A stretch of DNA of 64,000 bases from Pseudoclavibacter sp. 13-3 (GTDB lineage: Bacteria; Actinomycetota; Actinomycetes; Actinomycetales; Microbacteriaceae), in NCBI RefSeq assembly GCF_021168475.1, contig NZ_JAJOZT010000003.1:186001-250000 (forward strand), in the 5' to 3' direction. Below the pieces are notes generated by a model that was not told the DNA's origin, did not search any database, and saw only the letters and a program-made list of their open reading frames with translations. This document shows, piece by piece, positions 42,900-52,133 of this stretch. Numbering within the stretch: position 1 is the stretch's first letter; every line of letters begins with the position of its first letter. The translations under genes were made by a program, and so were the position numbers.

Positions 42900-44336
42900 C
42901 TACTGATTCAGCGGAATGCCCAGCGCGTCGAGCGTCGCCTCATGCATCGTCTCAGAGAGCGTCGGATGCGCGAAGACCACGTGCTCGAGGTCTTCGGCCG
43001 TGCCCTCGAGAGCGCGCAGCACGCTGAACCCGGGCAGCAGCTCGGTCACATTCGGGCCGACCAGATGCGCGCCGAGCAGCTCGCCCGATGTGGCGTCATA
43101 GATCACCTTCACAAAGCCCTCGGTGTCGTCGATGCCGATGGCCCGGCCGTTCGCGACGAAGGGCATGTGCCCGACGTTCACCTCATGACCCGCCGCACGC
43201 GCCTGCGGCTCGGTCATGCCCAGACTGGCGACCTCTGGATGCGTGTAGGTGGCTCCGGGAATCCAGGCCCGGTCGACCGGTTGCGCTCCGGCGACGCCGG
43301 CCAGATGCTCGACCGTCGCGACCCCCTCATGCGCGGCCTTGTGCGCGAGGCACGGCGGTCCCGCGACGTCTCCGATGGCATAGAGACCCGCGACGTTGGT
43401 GTGCCCCCATTCGTCGATCGCGATGAAGCGACCGCGATCGGTCAGTTCACAGCCGAGGGCTTCGAGGCCGAGACCCTCGGCGTTGGGCTGCACCCCGGCG
43501 GCGACCAGCAGGCGATCGGCACGCACCTCGGTGCGCGAGCCGTCACCCGATACGAGCACGGCGGTGACCGCGTCTGCCGTCGACTCGACCTGCTCGAGAT
43601 GCGAACCGGTGTGCATCTCGATGCCGCGACGCTCGAACGAGCGACGCACCACGGCCGAGACCTCGGGGTCTTCGACCGGCAGGTTCTGATCGGCCAGCTC
43701 GACCATCGTCACCCGGGAGCCGAGATCGCGGTACAGGCTGGCGAACTCGGAGCCGATCGCGCCCGAGCCGACGATGAGCAGGTGCTCCGGCACGTCGGTG
43801 GGGATCAGCGCCTCGGAACTCGTCCAGATGCGCTCGCGGTCGGGCACGATGCCCGGCAGCGCGCGCGGTCGAGCACCGGTGGCCACGATCACGTGATCGG
43901 CAGTGAACCTCTGGTCGGCGGCGGAAGCCGCCGACAGCTTGGCCGAGGCCGGGGTGACGGACACCTCACCCTTGCCGGTGAGCGCGGCTGTGCCGGTGAC
44001 GACCCGCACCCCGTTCTTGCGCATGAGCCCCGCGACGCCGTGCGACAGGCGGTCGGCGACACCACGGCTGTAGCGCACCAGCGCCGGCAGGTCGACGCTG
44101 AGCTCACCGGTGGTGAACCCGAGCCGACCGGCCTGCGTGATGCTGTGCAGCGTGTCGGCTCCGTGCAGCAGCGCCTTGGTGGGGATGCACCCCCAGTTCA
44201 GGCACACGCCGCCGAGCTCGGCCCGCTCGACGAGCACGGTGTCGAGGCCGAGCTGCGCCGAGCGGATCGCCGCGGTGTAGCCGCCGGGCCCGCCGCCGAT
44301 GATGAGCACATCTGCATGTGCGTTCTGCGTCGTCAT
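42900..44336 (-). CDS. lpdA: Dihydrolipoyl dehydrogenase of the acetoin dehydrogenase complex
   Basis: FAD-dependent E3 that reoxidises the lipoyl arm. The 478-residue protein has the FAD motif IIGGGPGGYTAA, the redox disulfide in GGVCLNWGCIPTKA, the NAD motif IVGSGAIGSEFA, and the catalytic His-Glu in HPTLSE. It is last in the operon acoA-acoB-acoC-lpdA, 10 nt after acoC. Its sequence is distant from the second copy at 48270, so the two complexes have separate E3 subunits. Confidence 0.93.
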   Translation of the reverse strand: MTTQNAHADVLIIGGGPGGYTAAIRSAQLGLDTVLVERAELGGVCLNWGCIPTKALLHGADTLHSITQAGRLGFTTGELSVDLPALVRYSRGVADRLSHGVAGLMRKNGVRVVTGTAALTGKGEVSVTPASAKLSAASAADQRFTADHVIVATGARPRALPGIVPDRERIWTSSEALIPTDVPEHLLIVGSGAIGSEFASLYRDLGSRVTMVELADQNLPVEDPEVSAVVRRSFERRGIEMHTGSHLEQVESTADAVTAVLVSGDGSRTEVRADRLLVAAGVQPNAEGLGLEALGCELTDRGRFIAIDEWGHTNVAGLYAIGDVAGPPCLAHKAAHEGVATVEHLAGVAGAQPVDRAWIPGATYTHPEVASLGMTEPQARAAGHEVNVGHMPFVANGRAIGIDDTEGFVKVIYDATSGELLGAHLVGPNVTELLPGFSVLRALEGTAEDLEHVVFAHPTLSETMHEATLDALGIPLNQ

Positions 44337-44346
44337 CTCAGCCCCC

Positions 44347-45966
44347 TCACGCCAGCAGCAGTTCGGGCGACTCGATGATCTTCGCCAGCTCGGCGAGGAA
44401 TCGGGCGGCGAGCGCGCCGTCGATCACCCGGTGATCGCTCGACATCGTCAGCGCCAGGATGCTGCGACCGACGACCTGCCCGTCGGCGTCGAACACCGGT
44501 CGACGCTTGGCGGCACCGACGGCGAGGATCGCCGCCTGCGGCGGATTGATGATCGCATCGAACTGCGAGACGCCGAACATGCCGAGGTTCGAGATGGTGA
44601 AGCTGCCGCCCTGGAACTCGTCGGGGGTCAGCGTGCCGGCCTTCGCCTTGGTCGCGAGCAGCCGAGTCGCATCGCTGATCTCGGCGAGCGACTTGACGTC
44701 GGCCTCGCGCACGATCGGCGTGATCAGCCCGTTGTCGGTAGCCACGGCGATCGCGATGTCGGCGTGCCTGAACTGCAGAACGCTCTGGCCCGCCTCATCG
44801 AACTGCACGTTGACCTCGGGCACGGTCACCAGCGCTTTGGCGACGGCCTTGACGATCACGTCGTTGACCGACAAGTGCACGCCGGGCAGCTTCTCGTTGA
44901 GCGAGGCGCGCAGCTTCAGCAGCGCGTCGACCTCGACCTCGTGCGTCACCCGATAATGGGGCGCGTTCTGCTTTGACGCCTGCAGACGCTGGGCGATCAC
45001 CCGTCGCACCGAGGTGAACGGAATCGTCTCGAACGCCGGCTCGGCGATCTGCTCGGGCGCGACGCGCGCAGCTTCGGCCTCGACGGCCACGTGCAGACGG
45101 CGCGCGGCGTCTTCGACGTCGGACTTCGTCACACGGCCGGCTCGACCGGTCGCCCTGGCGTCGTGCAGGTTGACGCCCAGCGCTTTCGCCATCCGACGGG
45201 CGACCGGCGTCGCGGGCACGGCCGAGTCGTCTTCACTCGACCGCAGCAAGACGCCGCGACCGCGGACGGGCTCGGGCACGGAGCCTCCCGCGGCGAGCAC
45301 GGCGCGGCGCACGTCTTCGACGCTCACGCGGCCGTAGCGATCGGTGCCGGTCACCTTCGCCAGATCGATGCCCTCGTCGTCGGCCAACCGCCGTGCGTGC
45401 GGAGTCGCTGCGACGTCGGCATCGGTGCTGCCCGACAGCGCCGCCGGAATGCGGTACTCCTGTGCGGCCGCCGACTGCGCCGGTGCGCCAGACGGCACGC
45501 CGACCGTCGCGGCGAAGGGTGACGCTGCGGGGGATGCTGGAGTCGCCACCGGCGGCACCGGTGCGGTGGCCGTCGGTGCCGGTGCGCTCGCGGCCGCAGG
45601 TGCCGGGGCGGAGGCGACTGGAGCATCCGCCGATGCTGTTGCCGCCGGCGCCTCACCGAAGCGCGCCGCGTCTTCGGACAAACGCTGCTCGATGAACGCG
45701 TCGATCTCGGCGTCGGGAACACTCGGATCTGCACTTACGCCGATGATGGCGCCGACGGGGCGCACATCACCAGAGTCGGCGACGATGCGACGCAGCGTGC
45801 CGTCGAACGGAGCCTCGAGATCGTTGGTGATCTTGGTCGACTCGACGGTGACGATGGGGTCGCCCTGGGCGAAGGAGTCGCCGACCTTGATGTTCCAGGA
45901 GTCGATCGCCCCCTCTTCCATGGTCATGCCCCAGTTGGGAATCTCAAGGGCCCTGATGTCTGCCAT
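44347..45966 (-). CDS. acoC: Acetoin dehydrogenase E2 (dihydrolipoamide acetyltransferase) with two subunit-binding domains
   Basis: Core of the complex, 539 residues. The lipoyl domain (1-80) has the modified Lys45 in VESTKITNDLEAP. After an Ala/Pro linker come two peripheral-subunit-binding domains, residues about 187-222 (ATPHARRLADDEGIDLAKV) and 252-287 (ATPVARRMAKALGVNLHDA). The acyltransferase domain (about 305-539) ends with [10 protein letters not shown]. Two such domains are unusual. ATG 45966 has GGAGGT; a GTG two codons earlier overlaps the acoB stop. The acetoin assignment comes from acoA/acoB. Confidence 0.9.
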   Translation of the reverse strand: MADIRALEIPNWGMTMEEGAIDSWNIKVGDSFAQGDPIVTVESTKITNDLEAPFDGTLRRIVADSGDVRPVGAIIGVSADPSVPDAEIDAFIEQRLSEDAARFGEAPAATASADAPVASAPAPAAASAPAPTATAPVPPVATPASPAASPFAATVGVPSGAPAQSAAAQEYRIPAALSGSTDADVAATPHARRLADDEGIDLAKVTGTDRYGRVSVEDVRRAVLAAGGSVPEPVRGRGVLLRSSEDDSAVPATPVARRMAKALGVNLHDARATGRAGRVTKSDVEDAARRLHVAVEAEAARVAPEQIAEPAFETIPFTSVRRVIAQRLQASKQNAPHYRVTHEVEVDALLKLRASLNEKLPGVHLSVNDVIVKAVAKALVTVPEVNVQFDEAGQSVLQFRHADIAIAVATDNGLITPIVREADVKSLAEISDATRLLATKAKAGTLTPDEFQGGSFTISNLGMFGVSQFDAIINPPQAAILAVGAAKRRPVFDADGQVVGRSILALTMSSDHRVIDGALAARFLAELAKIIESPELLLA

Positions 45967-45968
45967 GG

Positions 45969-46985
45969 TCACACCTCCAGGAGTTTGCGCACCGACGCCT
46001 CGATGCGCTCTGCCGAGGGCACCCAGTGCTTCTCGAGTGCGGGCGAGAACGGTACCGGCGTCAGCGGCGGGGTGAGCAGCTCGACCGGTGCCTTCAGACT
46101 GTTGAACGCCTTGATCGACACCAGTGCGGCGACGTCCTGGCCGAAGCCGCAGCGCGCCGACGACTCGTCGACCACGACGACGCGGCCGGTCGACTCGGCC
46201 GACTCGACGATCGCGGCCTCGTCGAGCGGCGAGGTCGTGCGAGGGTCGACCACCTCGACCGAGATGCCCTCGGCGGCGAGCTTGTCGGCGACCTCGTTGG
46301 CGGTGTTGACCAGCTTCGACAGCGCGATGATGGTCACATCGGTGCCCTCACGGGTGTAGTTCGCGACGCCCAGGGGAATCGTGTACGGCTCGTCGGGCAC
46401 CTCGCCCTTGATGTCGTAGAGCGCCTTGTGCTCGCAGAACATGACCGGGTCGTCGTCGCGGATCGAGGCCAGCAGCAGCCCCTTCGCGTCGTACGGGTTC
46501 GACGGCACCACGACTTTCACTCCGGCGGTCGAGGTGAAGATGTTGTAGGGCGAGTTCGAGTGCTGCGCCGCAGCGCCGACGCCGGCGCCGATGATGCCGC
46601 GCACGGTCAGCGGCGTCTTCGCCTTGCCGCCGAACATGTAGCGGAACTTCGCGGCCTGGTTGTAGACCTCGTCGTAGCAGACCCCGAAGAAGTCCATGAA
46701 CATCAGCTCGGCGACCGGTCGCAGACCGGTGACGGCCGCACCTGCTGCGAGACCGAGGATGGCCGACTCGCTGATCGGGGTGTCGACGACGCGTTCGTCG
46801 CCGAATTCCGTCCACAGGCCGCCGGTAACGTTGAACACGCCGCCGAACGCCTCGACGGTCTGGTCGGGGTTCGTGCCGCCCTTGCCGCCTCTGAGGTCTT
46901 CACCGACGAGAAAGACGTTCTCGTCTTCGCGCAGGGCATCGGCGAGCGCCTCGCGGATGGCCTCTCTGTAGCTCTTCTTGCTCAT
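45969..46985 (-). CDS. acoB: Acetoin dehydrogenase E1 beta subunit
   Basis: Partner of AcoA in the TPP-dependent E1 component that cleaves acetoin. The 338-residue protein shows FLVGEDLRGGKGG, ERVVDTPISESAILGLAAGAA, and RWRRP-type substrate segment replaced by LRPVAELMFMDFF. The C-terminal transketolase domain is complete. Start ATG 46985 follows GGGGAGAAA; the codons further upstream overlap acoA. The stop overlaps the region of the next start. It belongs to the operon acoABC-lpdA. Confidence 0.93.
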   Translation of the reverse strand: MSKKSYREAIREALADALREDENVFLVGEDLRGGKGGTNPDQTVEAFGGVFNVTGGLWTEFGDERVVDTPISESAILGLAAGAAVTGLRPVAELMFMDFFGVCYDEVYNQAAKFRYMFGGKAKTPLTVRGIIGAGVGAAAQHSNSPYNIFTSTAGVKVVVPSNPYDAKGLLLASIRDDDPVMFCEHKALYDIKGEVPDEPYTIPLGVANYTREGTDVTIIALSKLVNTANEVADKLAAEGISVEVVDPRTTSPLDEAAIVESAESTGRVVVVDESSARCGFGQDVAALVSIKAFNSLKAPVELLTPPLTPVPFSPALEKHWVPSAERIEASVRKLLEV

Positions 46986-47005
46986 TGCCGTTTCTCCCCA
47001 GTTCT

Positions 47006-47986
47006 TCAGTAGCTTGCGTAGACGTCGGTGGTCAGCTCGTCCGGGCTGGGCCACGGCGAGTTGCGGGCGAACTCGACGGCGTCGTCGACCTGCTGCCTGA
47101 CGTCGGCTTCGATGGCGTCGAGCTCTTTCGCGGTGACCTTGCGGCCGACCTTCTCACGGAAGATGCGCAGCGGGTCGTTGGCCTTCTTGATCTCGGCGAG
47201 CTGCTCTTTGGTGCGGTAGAGCCCCGGGTCGCCCTCGAAGTGGCCGTACCAGCGGTAGGCCTTGGCCTCGATCACCGACGGGCCCTCGCCGGCGCGGGCG
47301 CGCTCGACGGCCCGGCGTGCGGCCTCGTGCACGGCGAAGAAGTCAGTGCCGTCGACCTTCTCGGCGGGCAGGCCGAAACCGGCCGCACGAGCGGCGATGT
47401 CGCCGCTGCCGACCGCGAAGTCGGCGCCGGTCGCCTCGCCGAAGCCGTTGTTCTCGAAGATGAACAGTGCCGGCAGTTTGAGCACGACCGCCATGTTCAT
47501 GGCCTCGAAGACGGTGCCCTGGTTCGAGCCGCCGTCGCCGCTGAACGCGACGCCGATGTTGCCCTCGCCCTTGTACTTGCCGGTGAACGCCGCGCCCACC
47601 GCGAGCGGGGCAGCGCCGCCCACGATCCCGTTGGCGCCCAGCATGCCCACCGAGAGGTCGGCGATGTGCATCGACCCGCCCTTGCCATGGTTCAGGCCGG
47701 TCTCTTTGCCGAAGATCTCGGCCATCATGCCGTCGAGGTCGCACCCCTTGGCGATCGAGTGGCCGTGGCCGCGGTGTGTCGAGCCGATGACATCGGTCGG
47801 GCGCAGGTTCTCGCACACGCCGACGGCGACGGCCTCCTGGCCGGCATAGAGGTGGATGAAGCCGGGAATCTCACCCGACTGGTTCTCAAGGTGGACCCGC
47901 TCTTCGAAGTAGCGGATCTCAGCCATCTTGCGGAATGCGTGCAACAGCTGCTCTTTTGTCAGCTGGGGTGCTTGTCTCTGAGCCAT
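47006..47986 (-). CDS. acoA: Acetoin dehydrogenase E1 alpha subunit
   Basis: TPP-binding subunit of 326 residues. It has HRGHGHSIAKGCDLDGMMAE (about 71-90), the acetoin-type loop GKETGLNHGKGGSMHIADL, and the TPP motif SGDGGSNQGTVFEAMN to FIFENN. The close match to the acetoin dehydrogenase family in these loops, and the alsS-budA genes next door, make acetoin the substrate rather than pyruvate or branched 2-oxo acids. First gene of the operon, with AAGGGAAG before the ATG. A TAGTCT (minus strand, 48070-48075) could be its -10. No AcoR/AcoX gene is present. Confidence 0.94.
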   Translation of the reverse strand: MAQRQAPQLTKEQLLHAFRKMAEIRYFEERVHLENQSGEIPGFIHLYAGQEAVAVGVCENLRPTDVIGSTHRGHGHSIAKGCDLDGMMAEIFGKETGLNHGKGGSMHIADLSVGMLGANGIVGGAAPLAVGAAFTGKYKGEGNIGVAFSGDGGSNQGTVFEAMNMAVVLKLPALFIFENNGFGEATGADFAVGSGDIAARAAGFGLPAEKVDGTDFFAVHEAARRAVERARAGEGPSVIEAKAYRWYGHFEGDPGLYRTKEQLAEIKKANDPLRIFREKVGRKVTAKELDAIEADVRQQVDDAVEFARNSPWPSPDELTTDVYASY

Positions 47987-48098
47987 GCTCTTCCCTTCAC
48001 TCGTGGTCGGTACGGTGATGGATGAGCCTCGGTGTCTCCATCGATACCGGCAACTTCAGGTTGACATCAGACTACGCTGGCGCGCTGACGCGACAGCT

Positions 48099-48122
48099 CC
48101 CCCTGCACGCCATTGCAGGGGG
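48099..48122 (-). repeat. Hairpin upstream of acoA
   Basis: A perfect 9-bp stem, CCCCCTGCA (48099-48107) and TGCAGGGGG (48114-48122), with loop CGCCAT. It is 113 bp before the acoA start and after the pdhD terminator, so it may be a second terminator or a regulatory site. Confidence 0.5.
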
Positions 48123-48192
48123 TTGCACCACGGTGGTTGACGGCACAAGAATCCGAGGTGTGCTGAGGCCTCGGCACGGCACCCCAGAGACA

Positions 48193-48232
48193 CGAAAAGT
48201 GTGGTCTGCAGAGCTGCAGACCACACTTTTCG
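48193..48232 (-). terminator. Terminator of pdh operon, hairpin copy 2
   Basis: A 19-bp perfect inverted repeat (CGAAAAGTGTGGTCTGCAG at 48193-48211, complement at 48214-48232), 38 nt after the pdhD stop. The outer arms match the hairpin at 42806. Confidence 0.8.
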
Positions 48233-48269
48233 CTGCTCAGTCTTCGGGCGCGACTGCGGCATCCGACGA

Positions 48270-49700
48270 TCAGATGTGCGTCGGGTAGCCGATCGCGATG
48301 TCGGCGGCCTCGGCGATGGGCTCCGAGAGCGTCGGATGCGGGTGAATCGTCAGCGCGATGTCTTCGACGTTCATCTGCGCGTTCACCGCGAGGCTGAGCT
48401 CTGAGATGAGGTCGGAGGCGCCGGGGCCGACGATTTGCGCGCCGACGATCGTGCCCTCGTCTTTCGTCGACACCAGCCGAACGAAACCGTCGGGCTCGCC
48501 CAGCGACACGGCACGGGCGTTGCCGGCGAAGGGGAACTTCGCCGTCTCGACCGCGACGCCCTGCTTCTCGGCCTCGTCTCTGGTCACGCCCACCGTCGCG
48601 ACCTCGGGGTCGCTGAAGCAGACCGCCGGCACGCCGATGTAGTCGTTCGCCGTCGGCTGCCCGGCGATCGCGCCGGCAGCGGTCTTCGCCTGGAAGAACG
48701 CCTTGTGCGCCAGGGCGGGGCCTGCCGTGATGTCGCCGATCGCGTAGATGTGCGGCGACGCCGTGCGGCCCTGCGCGTCGGTGACGACGAGACCGTGGTC
48801 GTCGATCTCGACGCTGGTGAACTCGAGACCGATGTTGTCGGTGTTGGGGCGGCGCCCGACCGTCACCAGACAGTAGTCGGCCTCGAGGGTCTCTTCGTCG
48901 TCTTTCAGCGTGACGAACACCTGCACGCCGTCAGCATCCTCATCGACGTCGCGCGCACGTACGCCGGTGTGGATCTCGACGCCCTTGGCCTCAAGCCGCT
49001 TCGTGACGATCGACGAGAGGTCGCTCTCGAAGAGCGGCAGGATGCTGGGCGAGCCCTCCAGGATGATCACCTTGGCCCCCATGTCGGCGTAGGCCCCGGC
49101 GAGCTCGGTGCCGATGTAGCCGCCGCCGATCACGATCATGCGCTTGGGCACCTCGGGCAGGTTCAGTGCGCCGGTCGAGTCGATCACCCGGTCGCCCCAG
49201 GGAAAACTCGGGATCTCGATCGGGCGCGACCCCGTCGCGATGATCAGATCGTCGAAGGTGAACTGCCGCCCGAGGTCGACGCTCATGAACTGCTGCGGGC
49301 CGGCCGGCATCACGCGCAGCACGGTGTCGCTGTCGAGGGTGGCGAAGCCCTGGATGATCTCGACGTCGTGCTTCTTGAGCAGCCCGCGTACGCCGCGGGT
49401 CATGCGCTCGACCACGTCGTGCTGCTTCCAGTGCTGCGTCTTGGCGAAGTCGAGCTTCGGCGCCTCGAAGCTCAGCCCGTACTGCTCGGTGTCGTGTGCG
49501 GCGCGGATGCGATGGCCGACGCTGATCAGAGCCTTCGAGGGCACGCAGCCCTCGTTCAGGCAGATGCCGCCGACTCGGTCGGTGGCCTCGATCAGCGTCA
49601 CCTTCTGCCCGAGCTCTGAGGCGCGGATGGCCGCAACATAGCCGCCGGGCCCCGAGCCGATGACGATGGTGCCGCGGTGTTCGACTGTGGAGTCGCTCAT
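48270..49700 (-). CDS. pdhD: Dihydrolipoyl dehydrogenase of the pyruvate dehydrogenase complex
   Basis: Second E3 gene of the window, 476 residues. It has the FAD motif IGSGPGGYVAA, the redox pair in GGICLNEGCVPSKALI, NAD motif VIGGGYIGTELAG, and HPHPTLSE. It closes the operon pdhA-B-C-D and is 39 nt after pdhC. Its active-site sequence resembles Firmicute PdhD. A terminator follows. Confidence 0.93.
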   Translation of the reverse strand: MSDSTVEHRGTIVIGSGPGGYVAAIRASELGQKVTLIEATDRVGGICLNEGCVPSKALISVGHRIRAAHDTEQYGLSFEAPKLDFAKTQHWKQHDVVERMTRGVRGLLKKHDVEIIQGFATLDSDTVLRVMPAGPQQFMSVDLGRQFTFDDLIIATGSRPIEIPSFPWGDRVIDSTGALNLPEVPKRMIVIGGGYIGTELAGAYADMGAKVIILEGSPSILPLFESDLSSIVTKRLEAKGVEIHTGVRARDVDEDADGVQVFVTLKDDEETLEADYCLVTVGRRPNTDNIGLEFTSVEIDDHGLVVTDAQGRTASPHIYAIGDITAGPALAHKAFFQAKTAAGAIAGQPTANDYIGVPAVCFSDPEVATVGVTRDEAEKQGVAVETAKFPFAGNARAVSLGEPDGFVRLVSTKDEGTIVGAQIVGPGASDLISELSLAVNAQMNVEDIALTIHPHPTLSEPIAEAADIAIGYPTHI

Positions 49701-49739
49701 GATGTTCCTCTCAATGCTTCGTGTCGTGACGCGGCCGGA

Positions 49740-51071
49740 TCAGGCCTCGACCAGCAGGCGCGCCGGGTCGTGCAGCACCGCGGTCAGCAGGTTCAGCGCC
49801 TGCTGCGCCTGGGCCCCATCGATGACGCGGTGGTCGGTCGTGAACGACAGCTGCAGCAGCTGCCCGACCTCGAGCTCGCCCTCGTCGTTGACCACCGGAC
49901 CGGGCTTTGCGCGCCCGACGCCCAGAATCGAGGTCTCCGGCGCATTGAGGATCGGGGTGAACCAGCCGCCGCCGACGCTGCCGAGGTTGCTGATCGTGAT
50001 CGAGCCGTCGCCCATGTCGCTGGGGCCGAGCTTGCCCGCCTTCGCCTTCTCGGTGTTCTCGGCGATGCGCTGCGCCACCTCGAAGAGGCTCAGTCGGTCG
50101 GCGTCGCGCACCACCGGCACGAACAGACCGCGGTCGGTGTCGGTCGCGATGCCCACGTCGATGCGCTCGCGGTAGACGACCTCACCGGCATCGAGGTCGA
50201 GCCGCGTGTTCAGCACAGGGAACTGCTTGAGCACGGCGACCAGCGCCTTGACGATGTAGGCAAGGGGGGTGAGGTGGATGTCGCGTTCGGCGGCGAGGCC
50301 CTTGTAAGCCTTGCGGTGCGCGAGCAGAGCAGAGATCTCGACCTCGGCGAAGAAGGTGACCGGCGGAATCTCGTGCGCCCTCGTGACGGCGTTGGCGGTG
50401 GCCTTGCGAATGCCTGCGAAGGGCTCGCGACGCTCGCCGCTGCCGTCGTGGGCAGACGTGACGCCGACCTCTTCGGCCGGTGCGGCGGCTGCCTCGGGAT
50501 GCGGCTCGGCGCTCGACGTGACAGCTGGTGCCGACGCGGCATCCGCGGGCTCGGCGCGATGGCCGAAGACGGCGTCGACGTCGGCGCGCAGCACGTGACC
50601 GTGTGCGCCGGTGGGCACGACCGACGTCAGGTCGACGCCGTGTTCGCGGGCGTAGAGACGCACTGACGGCATCGCGAGCACCGGGGTGCCCTCGGGGCGG
50701 GTGGGCGCTGCAGCCGGTGCCGGGGATGCCGGGGCGGCGGGTGTCGGTGCAGCAGGCGCGGGTGCGCTCGGCGCCGCGGGGTCGGCGGGAGCGGCGGCAT
50801 CCGGGGCCGGTGCCTCGTCGGGCTCGTCAGGCGAGCCGTCATCGATGTCGATGATGACTTGGCCGACCTCGACGGTGTCGCCCTCTTTGAACTTCAGACT
50901 CTTGACCGTACCGCTGACCGGCGACGGCAGATCGACGACCGACTTGTCGTTCTCGATCTCGACGAGGGTCTGATCGGCCTTGACCTCGTCGCCCTCTTTG
51001 ACCTGCCAGGCCGAGATGACGCCCTCAGAGAGGCCCTCACCCAGCTCGGGCAGTTTGAACTTGAATGACAT
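49740..51071 (-). CDS. pdhC: Pyruvate dehydrogenase E2 (dihydrolipoamide acetyltransferase)
   Basis: A 443-residue E2. The lipoyl domain (1-78) has Lys43 in [13 protein letters not shown]. An Ala/Pro linker (about 83-125) leads to one subunit-binding domain (about 133-168, [19 protein letters not shown]), then the acyltransferase domain (about 215-443) ending [12 protein letters not shown]. The start [17 protein letters not shown] is like Firmicute PdhC, and unlike the multi-lipoyl SucB/AceF proteins common in actinobacteria. It follows pdhB on the same transcript. Confidence 0.9.
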   Translation of the reverse strand: MSFKFKLPELGEGLSEGVISAWQVKEGDEVKADQTLVEIENDKSVVDLPSPVSGTVKSLKFKEGDTVEVGQVIIDIDDGSPDEPDEAPAPDAAAPADPAAPSAPAPAAPTPAAPASPAPAAAPTRPEGTPVLAMPSVRLYAREHGVDLTSVVPTGAHGHVLRADVDAVFGHRAEPADAASAPAVTSSAEPHPEAAAAPAEEVGVTSAHDGSGERREPFAGIRKATANAVTRAHEIPPVTFFAEVEISALLAHRKAYKGLAAERDIHLTPLAYIVKALVAVLKQFPVLNTRLDLDAGEVVYRERIDVGIATDTDRGLFVPVVRDADRLSLFEVAQRIAENTEKAKAGKLGPSDMGDGSITISNLGSVGGGWFTPILNAPETSILGVGRAKPGPVVNDEGELEVGQLLQLSFTTDHRVIDGAQAQQALNLLTAVLHDPARLLVEA

Positions 51072-51148
51072 CTTGACAGTCCTTTCATTGCTGCGCAGAC
51101 GCGCTTTGCAATCGACGTTTCTGCGCTGGCCGAGACCAGCGCTGGCGA

Positions 51149-52132
51149 TCAGTAGGTCAGGGTCTCGCGAGCCTTGGCCTCGATGTCGGCGGCGTTCGGA
51201 ATCCAGTCGAGCTCGGCGGCGGCGAACGGGTAGACCGAGTCGGGAGCCGCGACGCGCAGGATCGGCGCCTCAAGGCTGAGGATGCGCTCTTCGGCGATGG
51301 CCGAGACGACCTGTGTGCCGACGCCGGCGATGCGTTGGGCCTCTTGCGCCACGACCACGCGGTGGGTCTTGTCGACCGAGGCGAAGACCGTGTCTGTGTC
51401 GATCGGATGCAGCGAGATGAGGTCGATGACCTCGGCCTTGATGCCGTCGGCGGCCAGTGCGTCAGCGGCTTTGACCGCCTGCTGCACCATCGCGCCGTAG
51501 GCGACGATCGTCACATCTGTGCCCTCGCGCACGACCTTGGCAGTGTCGAGCGCCACGCGGTACGGCTCTTCGGGCACGTCGCCCTTGACCGAGCGGTACA
51601 GCTTGAGGTGCTCCATGAAGAGCACCGGATCGTTGTTCTCGATCGCGGCGATGATCAGGCCCTTGGCGTCATAGGGGTTGCTCGGCGTGACCACGCGCAG
51701 ACCGGGCGTGCCGGTGAAGACGTGCTCCAGGTTGTCGCTGTGCAGCTCTGCGGTGTGGGTGCCGCCGCCGTAGGGGGTGCGCACGGTGATGGGCTGAGCG
51801 ACCTTGCCGCCGAAGCGGAAGCGATTGCGCGCCATCTGCGCGTTGATCGAGTCGACGGCCTCGAAGGTGAACCCCATGAACTGAATCTCGGGAACGGGGC
51901 GCCAACCGGTCGCGGCCAGCCCGATCGAGAGCCCGAGAATCGCTGACTCTGCGAGCGGGGTGTCGAAGACGCGGTCTTCGCCGTACTTCGCCTGCAGGCC
52001 CTGCGTGGTGCGGAACACGCCGCCGTTCTTGCCGACGTCTTCGCCGAAGATGAGCGTGCGGTCGTCTTCGGCGAGCGCCTGATCGAGTCCTTCGGTGATG
52101 GCTTTGATGTATGTCAGTTTTTTCGAGCTCAT
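51149..52132 (-). CDS. pdhB: Pyruvate dehydrogenase E1 beta subunit
   Basis: A 327-residue transketolase-like subunit. It has [39 protein letters not shown] (about 55-74), and [23 protein letters not shown], which follow the Firmicute PdhB pattern. The ATG 52132 lies one base after the pdhA stop, so it is coupled to pdhA. Substrate could also be branched-chain 2-oxo acids; the alpha subunit favours pyruvate. Confidence 0.9.
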   Translation of the reverse strand: MSSKKLTYIKAITEGLDQALAEDDRTLIFGEDVGKNGGVFRTTQGLQAKYGEDRVFDTPLAESAILGLSIGLAATGWRPVPEIQFMGFTFEAVDSINAQMARNRFRFGGKVAQPITVRTPYGGGTHTAELHSDNLEHVFTGTPGLRVVTPSNPYDAKGLIIAAIENNDPVLFMEHLKLYRSVKGDVPEEPYRVALDTAKVVREGTDVTIVAYGAMVQQAVKAADALAADGIKAEVIDLISLHPIDTDTVFASVDKTHRVVVAQEAQRIAGVGTQVVSAIAEERILSLEAPILRVAAPDSVYPFAAAELDWIPNAADIEAKARETLTY

Positions 52133-52133
52133 C

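Noticed and set aside
42879..44378. 499-codon plus-strand frame opposite lpdA
   Set aside because: Complement of a gene with all E3 motifs; peptide is low-complexity Gly/Arg/Asp.
48022..48288. Small plus-strand frame upstream of acoA
   Set aside because: It spans two hairpins, including the pdh terminator, and has no ribosome-binding site or conserved features.
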